21,467 nucleotides of DNA from Priapulus caudatus (GCF_000485595.1 NW_014577466.1:235937-257403), one strand, 5' to 3'; shown: positions 9,452-19,929, numbered from the stretch's first letter. Notes: generated by a model from the letters alone, not told the origin. Numbers and translations: made by a program.

Positions 9452-10670
9452 GAGGTGCATCAGCACCACAGATTCCTGGGAATGAATTTATCCATGTATT
9501 CTACCATGTATTTGTAATTATTTTGTTGTAAATATATTGTTTTGAAAAACACTAACTGCATGATTGACTATCTTATAGATTCGCTTGAACTACTTCCATT
9601 CAAAGAAGTTCACAACAGAAGCTATCACACGTATAGCCATAGTGGCACCTCGAGTTCTTTCCATGACCACAAGGCAGATTGATGGAAAGTTGGGTTATAT
9701 ACAAAAGGACTTTCACCTTAGTGGCAACGAGGTTAGAAGTGTAGTAACAACAGCTCCAAAGATTCTTTTGTGGCCAGTAGAAAAGATAAAGGTGAGTTTA
9801 CATTCAATGATTACATTGTTTTGTTGGGCATGTATCAGATTGTTCAGATAAATGAACATTGTGGATTAGAAGATAGAATGATTTGAAGTATATCTTTATG
9901 AGTAAACAGGTAAGATTGTATTTTTTGGCGAGTGTTTCCCATTTAGTTTAATGCACTGTTCATTATGTTAATGATTTGAATGTGATATTTTTACAGGTTC
10001 TAAGGTTCACAGTGCAAGAAGAATGTGGGTTTTCAAAACTTGAGATGAAACAGATGCTTCTACTCAATCCAAAAATATGGATGACAGGTAGGAGGAGCAT
10101 GTAGGAATTCTCCACTGATGTATAGGATTATCATGCAATCTCGATACTCTTCGTCTTGCCCATGCATGCTTATTCATTTTACACTAGGTCAGAATTTCAA
10201 GAAAAAGTGCTGCTAGTTAATTTACAATGCTATATGTATGTTGGTGTGTCGACTCGTATCAACAAAGCACAAATAAAATCGTAATTACATCTTTTTAGAT
10301 GTACGTGTTGATACGTAAATTATTATAAGCAATCCAAGGTAACTGAGCCATTGATACAGTGTTCAATTCTCATTTCTTGTTTTTGTGTTTAGGAAACCAC
10401 CAATTTAAGTTGAAGTTTGACTATCTACACAACACGATGGGCATTTCACACAGCAAACTTGTGCAGTGGCCAAACATTCTACACAGCAGACAATTCATTG
10501 TTAAGCAACGTCATCTATTCTTGTCTTTTCTGGGCAGAAACCAATATGATCACACGAAACCAAACTACGTGTCACTTAAAGCATTGGTGTCAGGCACCGA
10601 CGGAAAGTTTTGCAGTAATATAGCTAAAGTTTCATTAGAAGAATTTCATGTTTTTTTAAAAACCTTGTGA
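7799..10670 (+). CDS. Mitochondrial transcription termination factor 3 homologue (mTERF family), four exons
   Basis: Coding exons are 7799-8461, 9579-9791, 9997-10087 and 10393-10670, joined by GT-AG introns (donors GTAACT, GTGAGT, GTAGGA). The product is 414 residues, close to vertebrate MTERF3. The start is the first ATG after an in-frame TAA at 7763. Residues 1-50 are rich in R/K/S/T with no acidic residue, as in mitochondrial targeting peptides. Tandem mTERF helical motifs run from about residue 141 (FTLAAYVNES; LVKMGVDLHKCEK; LDFEKDVK) through YFHSKKFTTEAITRI and YLHNTMGISHSKLVQWPNI. The C-terminal signature is strong: RHLFLSFLGRNQYDHTKPNY and a final FLKTL. MTERF3 proteins act in the matrix on mitochondrial transcription and large-ribosomal-subunit biogenesis; that role is inferred from the family. 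Intron 1 carries a fold-back element. If intron 1 were retained, the frame would stop at 8500. Confidence 0.93.
8640..8654. repeat. (TA)n tract at left edge of fold-back element
   Basis: A short alternating TA run directly abuts the left end of the inverted element at 8655. It probably belongs to the AT-dinucleotide target into which the element inserted. Confidence 0.8.
8655..9410. mobile_element. Fold-back MITE with ~333-bp arms in MTERF3 intron 1
   Basis: The left arm (8655-8987) and right arm (9079-9410) are near-exact reverse complements around a 91-base centre. The termini read CAGAAGTAGATAATAGGGAA on the left and the complement of CAGAAGTAGATAATAGGAAA on the right. The inner ends also match (GGCTCGCTGGGAGATTGGA versus GGCTCGCTGGGAAATTGGA). 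Both ends abut alternating AT, so a TA-type target is plausible but the duplication cannot be delimited. There is no transposase ORF. The two ORFs that read similarly on opposite strands (8680-8919 and 9148-9366) are the same arm sequence seen twice. In the MTERF3 pre-mRNA this could form a long double-stranded stem. Confidence 0.93.
9411..9449. repeat. (AT)n microsatellite at right edge of fold-back element
   Basis: About 38 bases of alternating AT directly follow the right terminus. The tract is longer than its left counterpart (8640-8654), which fits insertion into, or later expansion of, an AT microsatellite. Confidence 0.9.
10255..10315. repeat. Nested hairpins in MTERF3 intron 3
   Basis: CGTATCAACA (10255-10264) is the exact complement of TGTTGATACG (10306-10315). 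Inside, TACATCT (10286-10292) pairs with AGATGTA (10297-10303) across four T residues. This could be a small transposon remnant or chance. Confidence 0.5.
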
Positions 10671-11111
10671 ACTAGTTGTGTCACTGCATTGTTGCAGGTA
10701 CCATGTGCGATTGGAAAATGTTAAAAGTCGTGAATATTTGTATCTGAGTCGCATGATTATTACTAATTAATAGACTTGCTAAATACACCGTGTTATGTAC
10801 AAGTGCCAAAGTAAGAGAACAATGAAAAAATGTATTGCATAATATCAGGAGTCTATCCTGATAATATTTTTTAATCATAACTGATAATTTTGAGTCCAAA
10901 ATAGTTGTGTCAGAGATTGTTTTCTGTTTTATAACCACGGGTTGTAAATGCTTATTCAGGGATATGACAATGTTAGACTTGGATTTTTTCGGGTGGCGAT
11001 TATTACCTAATGCAGTTTAAATATTGGCCATACTCAATTTAAAAATGTTCAAGTATGTTACTACACCCCAAGTGACCAATATTTAATATGAAATAGTACC
11101 TATCCAGTAAT

Positions 11112-11117
11112 AATAAA
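11112..11117 (+). terminator. Candidate polyadenylation signal AATAAA
   Basis: The canonical hexamer lies about 440 bases after the MTERF3 stop codon and is the first exact AATAAA I found on this strand past the stop. The cleavage site cannot be fixed from sequence alone. Confidence 0.4.
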
Positions 11118-11539
11118 GGGTTTTTAAACTTTAAGGAGCATGTATGCTTTTATCTTTGCCAAAGTATAGGTGCTCTGTATGTTAACGATGTATAAAATTA
11201 ATTTTTAGATAATATCAATGTCGTTATTACACCATTCAACAGTAAAACATGCACCACATAAACAAGTTTAAAGAACGAAAAAGTTTAACATCGCCTGTCT
11301 ATCAATCTACTGCTTAGTTTGTATCTTTCCCACTGTGGAAACAATGAGAGCCAGCCCAGAAAGTGAATGCAATTGGTTAATAATCTTCAGCATGGCTGAA
11401 GACTTGCGTATTATCTTTACTGGATCGTGAACGTAATCATATACTCGTATCGATGACATAATTTAACCTAATTAATTATTTATAAATGTAGCAGATAAGA
11501 GATTTAGGGAATCTGTTTAATTCATATATTAAAACAATA

Positions 11540-11559
11540 GGGGCGCGCGCCCCCCCCCC
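11540..11559. repeat. GC palindrome running into a C10 tract
   Basis: GGGGCGCGCGCCCC (11540-11553) is a perfect 14-base palindrome whose right half continues into a run of C ending at 11559. It stands out in AT-rich surroundings. Confidence 0.8.
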
Positions 11560-11991
11560 TCATTTAAAATGTAAATGAAATTGGCCTAAATAAGTTAATG
11601 AATTCGATCTAGCAGAACTGCATCATCATTCACAGGACGGTTCGGTGGTAATGAGGGCATTGATGCTGTGGTAGCTTTAATCATTGACATCGTCTAATAG
11701 CATGGCATTAACAGTTGAGCCAGGTGCACCACCACGAGCATTTCAATATGTGCTGGGACTACATAACGGTTGCATTTACATTATATTATTCTATTATATT
11801 CTATTATATAGCTGGCACGCACGCACCCGCGCACACACGTACACATATTATTTATCGTCTTTTGGAATTTCCGATTGCGATAATGATTGGTTGATCTGCC
11901 TGTCAAGGTAAATTAAGACACTATTATAACAAATAATTGTAATTTTACTATAAATTATGTGTTTTATCTACACAGTTCATTTTACAATTCA

Positions 11992-12334
11992 GTATATACG
12001 CGTGACAATATACCCACACAATAAATACGCGTGACAATATACCCACCAATAAATACGCGTGACAATATACCCATACAATATATATACGCGTGACAATATA
12101 CCCACACAATATATACGCGTGACAATATACCCATACAATATATATACGCGTGACAATATACCCACACAATATATACGCGTGACAATATACGCCAATGACA
12201 ATATATAGTACGCCGTGACAAATACCCACACAATATATACGCGGGTGACAATATAACCATAACATATATATATATCGCGTGACAATATAACGCCACGATC
12301 AAATATATACGCGTGACAAATATACCGCATACAA
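11992..12334. repeat. Minisatellite with alternating 29/31-bp units, left part
   Basis: About eleven units, each built on ACGCGTGACAATATACCC followed by either ACACAATATAT or ATACAATATATAT. Spacings between successive GTGAC motifs from 12002 are 29, 28, 31, 29, 31 and 29 bases. From 12059 on, two variants alternate as a ~60-base higher-order unit. From about 12190 the units become irregular, with small insertions and losses. The unit is not a multiple of three, so the long open frames on the other strand are a by-product of low stop-codon content. Confidence 0.95.
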
Positions 12335-13184
12335 TCGAGAGGCGGATAATACACGTAGAGTGAACAGACGGAAAAACGGGAAAATAGTGCTGATTTCACG
12401 ACTAAACGATTTATTCCTACCCTTTGGGCCTGCGAGTCTAGAATAATTTCATGGTATTCGCGATTAAGCAGAATTCTTTGCTCTTAAAACAAGACCAACA
12501 GCGCTTGTTAATTACGAATACTCCTAGGCGAGATATCGCTCCTAAAACCTCCCCTCCCCACATGCCCAAAACGCCACCTGCGGAATCCAAGCTTCTGCCA
12601 CCATTCCTAAAAAAACGCGCTAAGCGTTGCTTCGTGAAAAGTTCGGTTTTCGCGGAGTAAAATTTATGAATGGAGCGCGCTTTCGGTTATCAATTAGGTG
12701 ACATTCGGGGCATCGCCTATTGCCCTTATCTCCATTATCTTTCCTAGCACGGCTAGCGGCCCGTCATGATGGAGTGCCGGCTCCATCAAACGTTTTTATC
12801 AACGCAGCTCAGTTACTAAAGTGTAGTAAAAACATGTAACAAAATTTGGGCATATGAACATCAATTTATCAGCGCTCCCATATGGTGACGGAAACCTGAT
12901 AGCAAATGCTTACCGTCGTGTAGGATGGTGGCAGAAGTGGATGTCAGGTAGGCGTTTGGGCATGTGGGAGGGGAGGTTAGGAGCCGATATCTCCGCTAGG
13001 AGGTATGCGTAATTTGACAAGCGGTTGTCTTGTTTTAAGAGAGGGCAAAGAATTCTGCTAATGCAATACCATGAAATTATTCTATGAACTCCGCAAGGCA
13101 AAGTAGAATAATGTGAGTCGTGAAAATAGGCCAGCTATTTTCCAAGTTTTTCCGTTGTACACCCCCTAGTATTATCCGCTCTTG
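12335..13184. mobile_element. Fold-back MITE inserted in the minisatellite
   Basis: Inverted arms lie at about 12335-12631 and 12901-13184. The outer ends read CGAGAGGCGGATAATA (left) and the complement of CAAGAGCGGATAATA (right). Inside, ATTTCATGGTATT, GCAGAATTCTTTG and CCCACATGCCCAAA recur inverted. The 6-mer ATACAA flanks the element at 12329-12334 and 13185-13190. That 6-mer belongs to the array unit, and array sequence continues on both sides, so insertion into a pre-existing array is the simplest reading. No transposase is seen. The ORF at 12451-12660 is arm sequence. A central 7-bp hairpin (12768-12787) is also present. Confidence 0.85.
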
Positions 13185-13190
13185 ATACAA

Positions 13191-14130
13191 GATATATTAT
13201 ACGCGTGACAATATACCCACCATATATACGCGTGAACAAATATAACCCATAACAATATATATACGCGTGACAATATATCCGCACACAATATATACGCGTG
13301 ACAATATACCCATACAAGTTATATATATCTGCGTGACAATATACCACACAATATAGTATCCGTGAACAATATACCCATACAATATATTAACGCGTGACAT
13401 ATAATACCACACACAATATATAATCGCGTGACAATATACCCACACAATATAAGTACGCGTGACAATAATACCCACACAAATAATATACGCGTGGACAATA
13501 TACCCACACAATATTATACGCGTGAACAATATACCCACATAAATATATATCGCGTTGGACAATATACCCACACATAATATGATACCGTGACAATATACCT
13601 CGCGCAATATTTAACGCGCGGATCATACCCGCACATATTATACGCGTGTAAACAATATAGCCGGCGCAAGTATATACGCGCGATCATACCCGGCACTATA
13701 TATACGCGTTGTCAAATATTACCCGCGCATATAGTACGCGTCGGATCATACCGCGCAACTAAATAATATACGCGGTGACAATATACCCTCGGCGCTAATA
13801 TATACGCGCGATCATACCCTGCACTATATATACGGTGTTGAGCAATATACCCACGAATATATACGCGCGACATCATACGCCGCAAACAATGATATTACGC
13901 GTGACAATACGCCGCACATAATATACGCGTGACAATATACCCACAACAATATATTACGCGTTACAATACCCCACATCCACAAATATAATACGCGTGACAA
14001 TAACCCCACACAATATATACGCGTGACAATATACCGCCAGCCACATATATTGATACCGCGTGACAATACGGCCGTTAGCAATATATATCGCGTGGAACAA
14101 TATACACACGCGGAATCAAATAGCCGCCAC
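13191..14130. repeat. Minisatellite, right part with additional variants
   Basis: About thirty further copies of the unit, much less regular than the left part, with frequent single-base gains and losses. Between about 13610 and 13880 a second variant containing CGCGATCATACC with GCGC-rich spacing is interspersed. The terminal units (ACACACGCG... CCGC...) match those that start R2c at 20915-20935, showing that the array and R2 belong together. The irregularity may be partly sequence error. Confidence 0.92.
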
Positions 14131-15871
14131 AAAGTATACATGTGGCGGGGTAATTAGGTCCATTATACGTTAATAGCTGCTATACACATTATAATGTGTT
14201 AGCGAATAATAAAAACTTTTGAACTGAAATACGATATCTACTTATTTATGTCGTAACTAATCACAGTAAACGAATACTACCCTTTATATATGCCGCGTTT
14301 ATAATTAACTTCAACCGATAGATAAGCGACACGATGTAACTATTTTACAGATGAGTATGCAATATTATTGGATACTTATTTCAAACACACTATTTCTCTT
14401 TTAAATTCGCGACAACGCAATGCATCTATTTTCTAAACCATTAATAAAAAAAAGACGATTCACGCGGATTAACTTTATTACGATCTCGTTATAGATTTTT
14501 TGCAATAAAAAATCACGTCCTGAATGGGCAGTAGATTGCGCCAACATAAATCGCCACCTATGCAACTCTCGTATGTAAGACACATAGGAAGTCTTAGGTT
14601 GTAATGAGTGTGTCACGCTGGGTTAGTGTGTAATAGTTTTAGCACGGTCAACGCAATTGTTTAAAGCGGGGATAACGGTGTGGAATTTGAAATACTCGGT
14701 TGTAAAACTCGCTGGATGTGGGCGGCGGCCTTTATGTTGTTAAGGTCTAAATGTGTTATGGCGTGAATGTATGATTTGTTTATATACGGCTAACTGCTTA
14801 GGTTTCTTTTCAGTTTTAGACACCTGTAACTGTTTCACTTGATGTGAAAGATTTAAGCTATTACCCTGCTAGGGCTGCACCAAAGGAGACAGATCTTTCC
14901 CGTTAAAAATGTTTGGGTAAAATGATAATAGTTCTTCTCATCTGAGAAACAATGTCTGGCATTAAACTGCATAGTAAAATTGCGCTCATCTATGGAACTT
15001 TTGGCGCTAACCAAAGTAGATACACGAGTTATGTGTTTAGTAGCTATATATGGACGCAATACGTTTGCAATGCCACGCCGGGCGGCCGACGTCACACAAA
15101 CCTCAGGGTTCCATATTTCATTAGTGTTATAAGCGGGTTTCTGACGTCAACCCCTGCCGGCATGACCAGAGATAACAAACGGTAGTTAAGGGCGCCAACA
15201 AGTTTCCCCCCCCCCCCCCCCCCCCTGGTGTAGAGGCGGAGAGCAGGGATGAGAGGATCGAAGCGAAGAAGTCGAAGTGACGGCTCGTTGAAATTTATAT
15301 GCACGTTAGTCTACCATAGGCAAGCAGTGTTCCCAAAATCGCACGAACAGATGGCGCATCTCGCTCATGGGCTCACCAATCTTTGCTATCTCTAATCCTC
15401 AGTGTACGAGTGTGGACTCGATGTAGTTTGGAAGTGTCTCCATGTTCCTTACTGCGAGACTATTTCAAGTGGTTATGGTAACTGTGTTAACCACTCTTAC
15501 AGTAAGTAATATGCCCCAGGGAATACGGCTAGTTATATTATATACGTATTACTAGTAGTAAGTACTAGTCCATAGTCCTTGAGTACGAAATTGAGGTGGC
15601 GAAAGGCTGGCGAGTAGTGGCAAGCGTTTACGTTGTGTCAGTTCATGTACTTAGCTTGCGACCGAATTCCTCCTTCGCTCCTCTAGTTAATTGTGAAATA
15701 AGGCACCGTTTTACGCTGTCGCAGTAGCATTTGTTAATTTAATTAACGTGACTTTCTGCCTGTTTTCGTTAGACCCTGAGTCCTTAGATGATGAGATAGC
15801 GAATTTGTGTAATAAAGTTGTTTCTTGAAGACATATGACATATGACTATGAGTATGTTGAAGTTTCTGCGA
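14130..15871. repeat. R2 repeat block, copy b (longest in window)
   Basis: About 14130-14620 matches 20935-21390, and about 14625-15871 matches 3420-4623, all in one orientation. It carries many extra or missing single bases relative to the other copies. It has a C20 run at 15206-15225 and a TGACGTCA at 15142-15149 (3927-3934 in copy a). It ends near 15871 (TTTCTGCGAG), after which the sequence is no longer shared. ORFs such as 14952-15185 and 15092-15304 span indels relative to copy a, so no gene is supported. The family is not recognised. Confidence 0.8.
15206..15225. repeat. C20 homopolymer
   Basis: Twenty consecutive C residues (G20 on the other strand), within R2b. Such tracts form quadruplex structures and are commonly misread. 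R2a has unrelated palindromic sequence at this place. Confidence 0.9.
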
Positions 15872-16945
15872 GTCATAACAACATGATATTAGCATAACAA
15901 CATATAGCATAGGATTGTTGACGTGTGTTAACACCCACGTGGAGTGAGCAAGGCATTGGCACTTGGTCACATTGATTAAATAGTTGTATAGCTAGGAAGC
16001 TGACGTTCCGTTGACTCGGTGACCCTATTATAGACATGCGTCTAAACAGAAGAATTGCTTTGACCTGTGATTGGAGGATAAAAATAGAATTAGTGACGTT
16101 TCGTTTTCATTAGCTCATCTGACGTAGTCAGATGCCGCTTGTAGAATCACATGATTGTCCGTGCGTCCGTGCGCCGCTCGTCCGTCGTCAAACAGTTGGG
16201 CACAAACTAACTAGCTCGACGTACGGTCACGATATTCGGCGATTGGGAGGGTAATCCGAAAACGAGTTAGGATGTCGAAGCCTGGGGGTCAAAGTCAAAG
16301 GTGTAAAAGAAGGGGAACATTTCCCTCCTTAACTTAAGTATAAGGGAGGAAATGAGAATTGCGGGCACAAATCTAAACGGCTCGACTAGGCTCGGCATAG
16401 TCGGGTGTATAGCATCATGGTCAGGAAAATAGGCATCACTGTGCCGAAATTGGAGGTCACAGGTCAAAGTCACATGGGGCACAGGGCAGATTTTAGATTT
16501 TCTGAGGACATAGTCTGACGGAGCAGAATTGAGAAAACTTTTTTGTTGTCAGCGGTGACTACCATTTTTATGGCTTTATTGAAAAGACCATGAAATGTGA
16601 CTTCTCACTGCCGTGCAAAAGATTAAGTGCCTGATAACCTTTTGAACCGCTGAAAAGGAGGGGTTCAACTATGAGATTGTGTTACTCGTTAACAAAGACT
16701 GAAACTGCTTTGCTATTAATTAGAGCGCATACTGTGGGTGGATGTGAAGCTAGCATTTGTGCAGTAAATTGCAACGACAAATTTTTGAACAAAAGGTTAC
16801 CATCTCCTAAATCATATATTTTCTAAGGCAGTCTTATATCTAATAGCCACCCTGAATGCTAGCGCGTGGCTACCGGTCAATACTGAAAATGTAAGCAAAA
16901 CCGGGGGCAATCCATTACTGATGCATGGGGTGAACTGGCACGTTT

Positions 16946-16992
16946 CTAATAAACTATGCACACCTGCAATGCAGATGTGTTTAATTTATTAG
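16946..16992. repeat. Short imperfect hairpin
   Basis: Bases 16946-16967 and 16971-16992 pair at 18 of 22 positions around a three-base loop. The outer CTAATAAA/TTTATTAG and inner CTGC/GCAG pairs are perfect. It is shorter than a typical animal microRNA precursor, and no flanking stem is evident. Confidence 0.5.
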
Positions 16993-17621
16993 CTCAACAG
17001 CTGAGCCAAATCTCAATCCTGCCCTGAATATACTTGGATTTTAGCTTGTATATTTCAGCAACTCAATGAATTAAGGTATCTCTACTTTCTTGACTTATCA
17101 CCAATGCACGAAGGTCGATGCCATGTTTGATTATTGATTACACTTGCACACGCGATAGCGCGGCAACTATAGGCCTAGTGATACATTATGACACGAATAT
17201 ATAAGACAGTCGAGCAGGTATGAAGTAGGATGCAATGTTAGGGTTTAGTTTTAGTGTTAATACCTATGCTACACAGTTTTGATGATGACGTAGCCGGTTT
17301 AGCGATAGAACAGGCTTTCAACCTTTTGCAGAAACGAAAGCCAGTACAGTAGAGCAGCAGATGAGCCCTGTCGCTGTTGCGGCACTAGTTTTGCATACCC
17401 CGCCGCATACGCTATTACGCTGACCTGTAGGAAAGTGTACTAACTATCATATCATGGCACGAACGATTTGAGTAACACTTCTATAAATTCTAGCTATTAT
17501 AGATACATGTCTTAGCTATAATCTCTGTGAATTTTGAGTTTATTGAAGTATGATTAGTCTAATTAATTAGCAAATATGCATCAAAGCATGTTCGCTTACA
17601 CTGTACACATGTCAACGTCAT

Positions 17622-17639
17622 GTGATATTCGAATATCAC
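17622..17639. repeat. Perfect 18-bp palindrome
   Basis: GTGATATTCGAATATCAC equals its own reverse complement. It could be a dimeric protein-binding site or chance; nothing nearby decides between these. Confidence 0.75.
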
Positions 17640-17655
17640 GAGATGCTATTGATTG

Positions 17656-17720
17656 GTACCCTGTCTCTATACCATGTTACCTCCTGATGTTACCTTTGTC
17701 TATGTGTGGAGATAGGGTAC
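17656..17720. repeat. 12-bp inverted pair
   Basis: GTACCCTGTCTC (17656-17667) pairs with GAGATAGGGTAC (17709-17720) with one mismatch. The ~41 bases between hold no coding signal. It may be a small decayed inverted-repeat element. Confidence 0.45.
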
Positions 17721-17966
17721 TAGTCTAGAACAGTTTACTTCATGTAAACAGGTGCACTTTACTTGTTTTGTGGCAGAATTTTCACATTTTATTTTCGTGA
17801 ATCTCAGGAATGCAGACCTGTGTAAGTTTGCCGTTCATTCAAATGGATGTTTATTAGCCAACAACAGCAGAAACTCGAGGTGATTTTTAAGTAAGTAAGT
17901 AATCAGTAATATATCTGATATTCGGTGAGATCTAGTTTATTAGAGTATAGCGCAGGGTAAAAAATA

Positions 17967-18085
17967 CACGGGAGCGATGAGCGATTCGCTCTTCAAACCT
18001 CCGAAATCGCTCCCGTGAGGCTCAAAATAACTCCCGTAAAATTTTTGATGAGAGCTATTTTTTCCACAGACTTGGAAAAGAGCTC
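17967..18085. repeat. Cluster of inverted and direct CTCCCGTG-type motifs
   Basis: CACGGGAGCGAT (17967-17978) is the exact complement of ATCGCTCCCGTG (18006-18017). Related forms follow nearby (ACTCCCGTAAAA, GAGAGCTATTTTTTCC, GAGCTCCTGTGAAAA). This looks like degenerate short repeats, possibly a mobile-element remnant. The reverse-strand ORF across them (17940-18239) is probably a product of the repeats. Confidence 0.5.
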
Positions 18086-18254
18086 CTGTGAAAAAAAAGT
18101 AATTTTTCCCCTGGTATAGCGAAAGGGAGCGTAGCAGGGAGATGGTAGTGTGGCAGAGAGTAGAGTGAAGGTAGCATGATAGAGGGTAGAGAGAAGGTAA
18201 CATTGCGAGTAAGTGTTTTATTGATGACTGACGCATCATTATCGTTTCCCCTGT

Positions 18255-18640
18255 ATTCGGCTGAGCGTGTAACTAACGCGTGGCACCCTCTCTGTCGAGT
18301 CCTGCTCCCGCGTCACCGGCGACCGTGCTACCATGCCGGGTCAGACGCGTCCCCGGGTGCGTGCCGACAACGGATCGCTCGATGCGTCGATTCAATTAAA
18401 TCGACGATCGCGGGCAGCGCCGCCGCCGCCTCCTGCGCGCCGTGAGTCACCGCCATGTGCAGATCCGTTCCCAGTATTGATCAGGCCGGGAACAAAGCCA
18501 GTAGGGTCTGTGTCGTCAGCCGGCTCCCCGTGCGCACGTCGTGAGAGAGCAGACGCCTAGTACGGCCGACCGAGCGCGTCACCAGCCAACCTCGGCTATT
18601 CTACCGCGCCTCCGCCGGCCGGCCGTTGTCGTTGAAGTGC
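18255..18640 (+). promoter_or_regulatory. CpG-rich segment, candidate DCLK promoter / 5' non-coding exon
   Basis: This stretch is markedly rich in G, C and CpG against AT-rich surroundings and lies about 1.5 kb before the DCLK coding exon on the same strand. A possible donor (CGCC followed by GTGAGT) sits at 18442. Splicing from there to 20129 would put the ATG at 18333 out of frame with DCLK, with a stop overlapping the DCLK ATG, so the segment would be leader rather than extra coding sequence. The overlapping ORFs at 18176-18445 and 18333-18560 reflect GC richness and show no recognisable domain. No transcript evidence is available. Confidence 0.4.
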
Positions 18641-18730
18641 CAGAGGGATTTAGTGAGGAGGGGGTGAAGCACGTGGAGGTATTGGAAGAGGTCTCTAGGA
18701 AGCGGGAGGAGGTATAGCGTGGTGGAAGAG

Positions 18731-18748
18731 AAGGAGGAGGAGGAGGAA
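18731..18748. repeat. (GGA)n purine tract
   Basis: AAGGAGGAGGAGGAGGAA, a short trinucleotide repeat within a longer purine-rich stretch. Confidence 0.8.
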
Positions 18749-19929
18749 CGGTGAAGTGTGACGACAGTGTGTGCTTCTTCGCAGGACTAGAGGAAGTAGG
18801 AACATTGCTGAGAAACAGGAGCCTTTGTAGGCATTGTGTTGTTTATAGGCATCATCTAGTGCAGTTGTCATCATGTGGTAAGGACCTTGCCCGAATGTAC
18901 ATGTTGGGACGTTTCTACTTTGAGAACCAGATACATAAATCATCATTGCCATCATTATTACTCTAACCCTAACCTGTAATCCTACCTGTAACGCTAATCC
19001 TATCCTTAACTATATCCTAATCCTATCCTTATCGAAAGCCTGTAATTAAATTTGATGACTCAAAAGTTCATGATTGAACCGTACATGTATGTGTATGGTG
19101 CCGAATTCATTGTGCGCGTTTTGCCTGTGTGAATGCATGACTACTAATACATGTATTCATGTGCTGTCACACATATACGTGACAGATGTTCATTTTAAAT
19201 CTACACGTAGGTGTAGTGCTGCTGGTGAAATGTGAATGCCAGCCAGACAGATGTCAGTGTGTGTGTGAGGGTACAGGATAACATCTCTAGCCATAATCTC
19301 TTATATTATGTTAATTATAAAAACGCTGTACAGTATGCCTTGCTAATCAGCCTCCGGCATAATTTACAGCCTAATTATTTTAACAGAACTTTAATTGATA
19401 TAAAAGCCCTGTTTGCTCAAGGCTGCATGTAGGCAACATGTTATAAATTGAATTTTTATTGCCGTGGAACTGTTTACTACGTATATATGCCTAATTTGAT
19501 GTGCCGGAAGTGTGCAGGGCACGTTCCTCGAAATCTCGTCAGTTCCAGTTTTAGGGAATAATTCACTGTAGTTGACCGGTCATCTCATAAACCATAAAGG
19601 GGCTCCCATTGCTGAATTTAACTTTTGACATTTATATAAAGGCCCATTTTTATGTTTTAACCATTTTAACAGCGTGTCGGTGTTAAAATACGATGATTCA
19701 TGCAGGTGCTTGAACGTTTGTCACCGATAACAAACATCTAATCGGGCCGTCGTGACCCGCCGTGCACTACGTAAACCGCCGCGTCGTTAGCCGCAGCCCT
19801 GGCGCACCTTTGTGAGTGAGAAAACACACCTTAATTGGCACGCCGGGTCGTTAACGAAGTTGGCCGGTGCTCGCCGAGCTAGGATGCTGACAGAGTACAC
19901 AGCGATTCGTCTCGCGGCCTTTATATCTG

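Larger units (their letters stand above)
10671..11991. other. MTERF3 3' UTR and intergenic DNA, no gene seen
   Basis: AT-rich DNA following the MTERF3 stop. It contains a candidate polyadenylation signal (11112), a GC palindrome running into a C tract (11540-11559) and an AC-rich patch (about 11812-11845). ORFs here are short, have no recognisable features and are judged accidental. Confidence 0.6.
15872..18254. other. Intergenic DNA without a supported gene
   Basis: No recognisable coding exon, RNA gene or long repeat is visible. Small structures include a hairpin at 16116-16134, an imperfect 22-base stem at 16946-16992, an 18-bp palindrome at 17622-17639, an inverted pair at 17656-17720 and the motif cluster around 17967-18085. 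The DNA lacks the dense indel differences of the R2 and A blocks, but there is no second copy here to compare with. Confidence 0.6.

Noticed and set aside
11948-12399. Three overlapping reverse-strand ORFs with repeats such as YCHAYILCGYIVTRIY
   Set aside because: They are translations of the minisatellite in all three frames. The unit length is not a multiple of three and there is no start context, splice signal or family match.
11992-14130. CRISPR array, suggested by ~29-base repeats
   Set aside because: The repeats are head-to-tail with no unique spacers, there are no cas genes, and the genome is animal.
13135-14141. Further reverse-strand ORFs over the right part of the array
   Set aside because: Same cause: low stop-codon content of the repeat, with frame changes at almost every irregular unit.
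17940-18239. 99-codon reverse-strand ORF
   Set aside because: Half of it is translated from degenerate short repeats; no domain and no splice context.
18176-18560. GC-rich ORFs as an extra DCLK N-terminal exon
   Set aside because: Splicing from the available donor at 18442 to 20129 would hit a stop at the DCLK start codon, and the peptides show no family signature.
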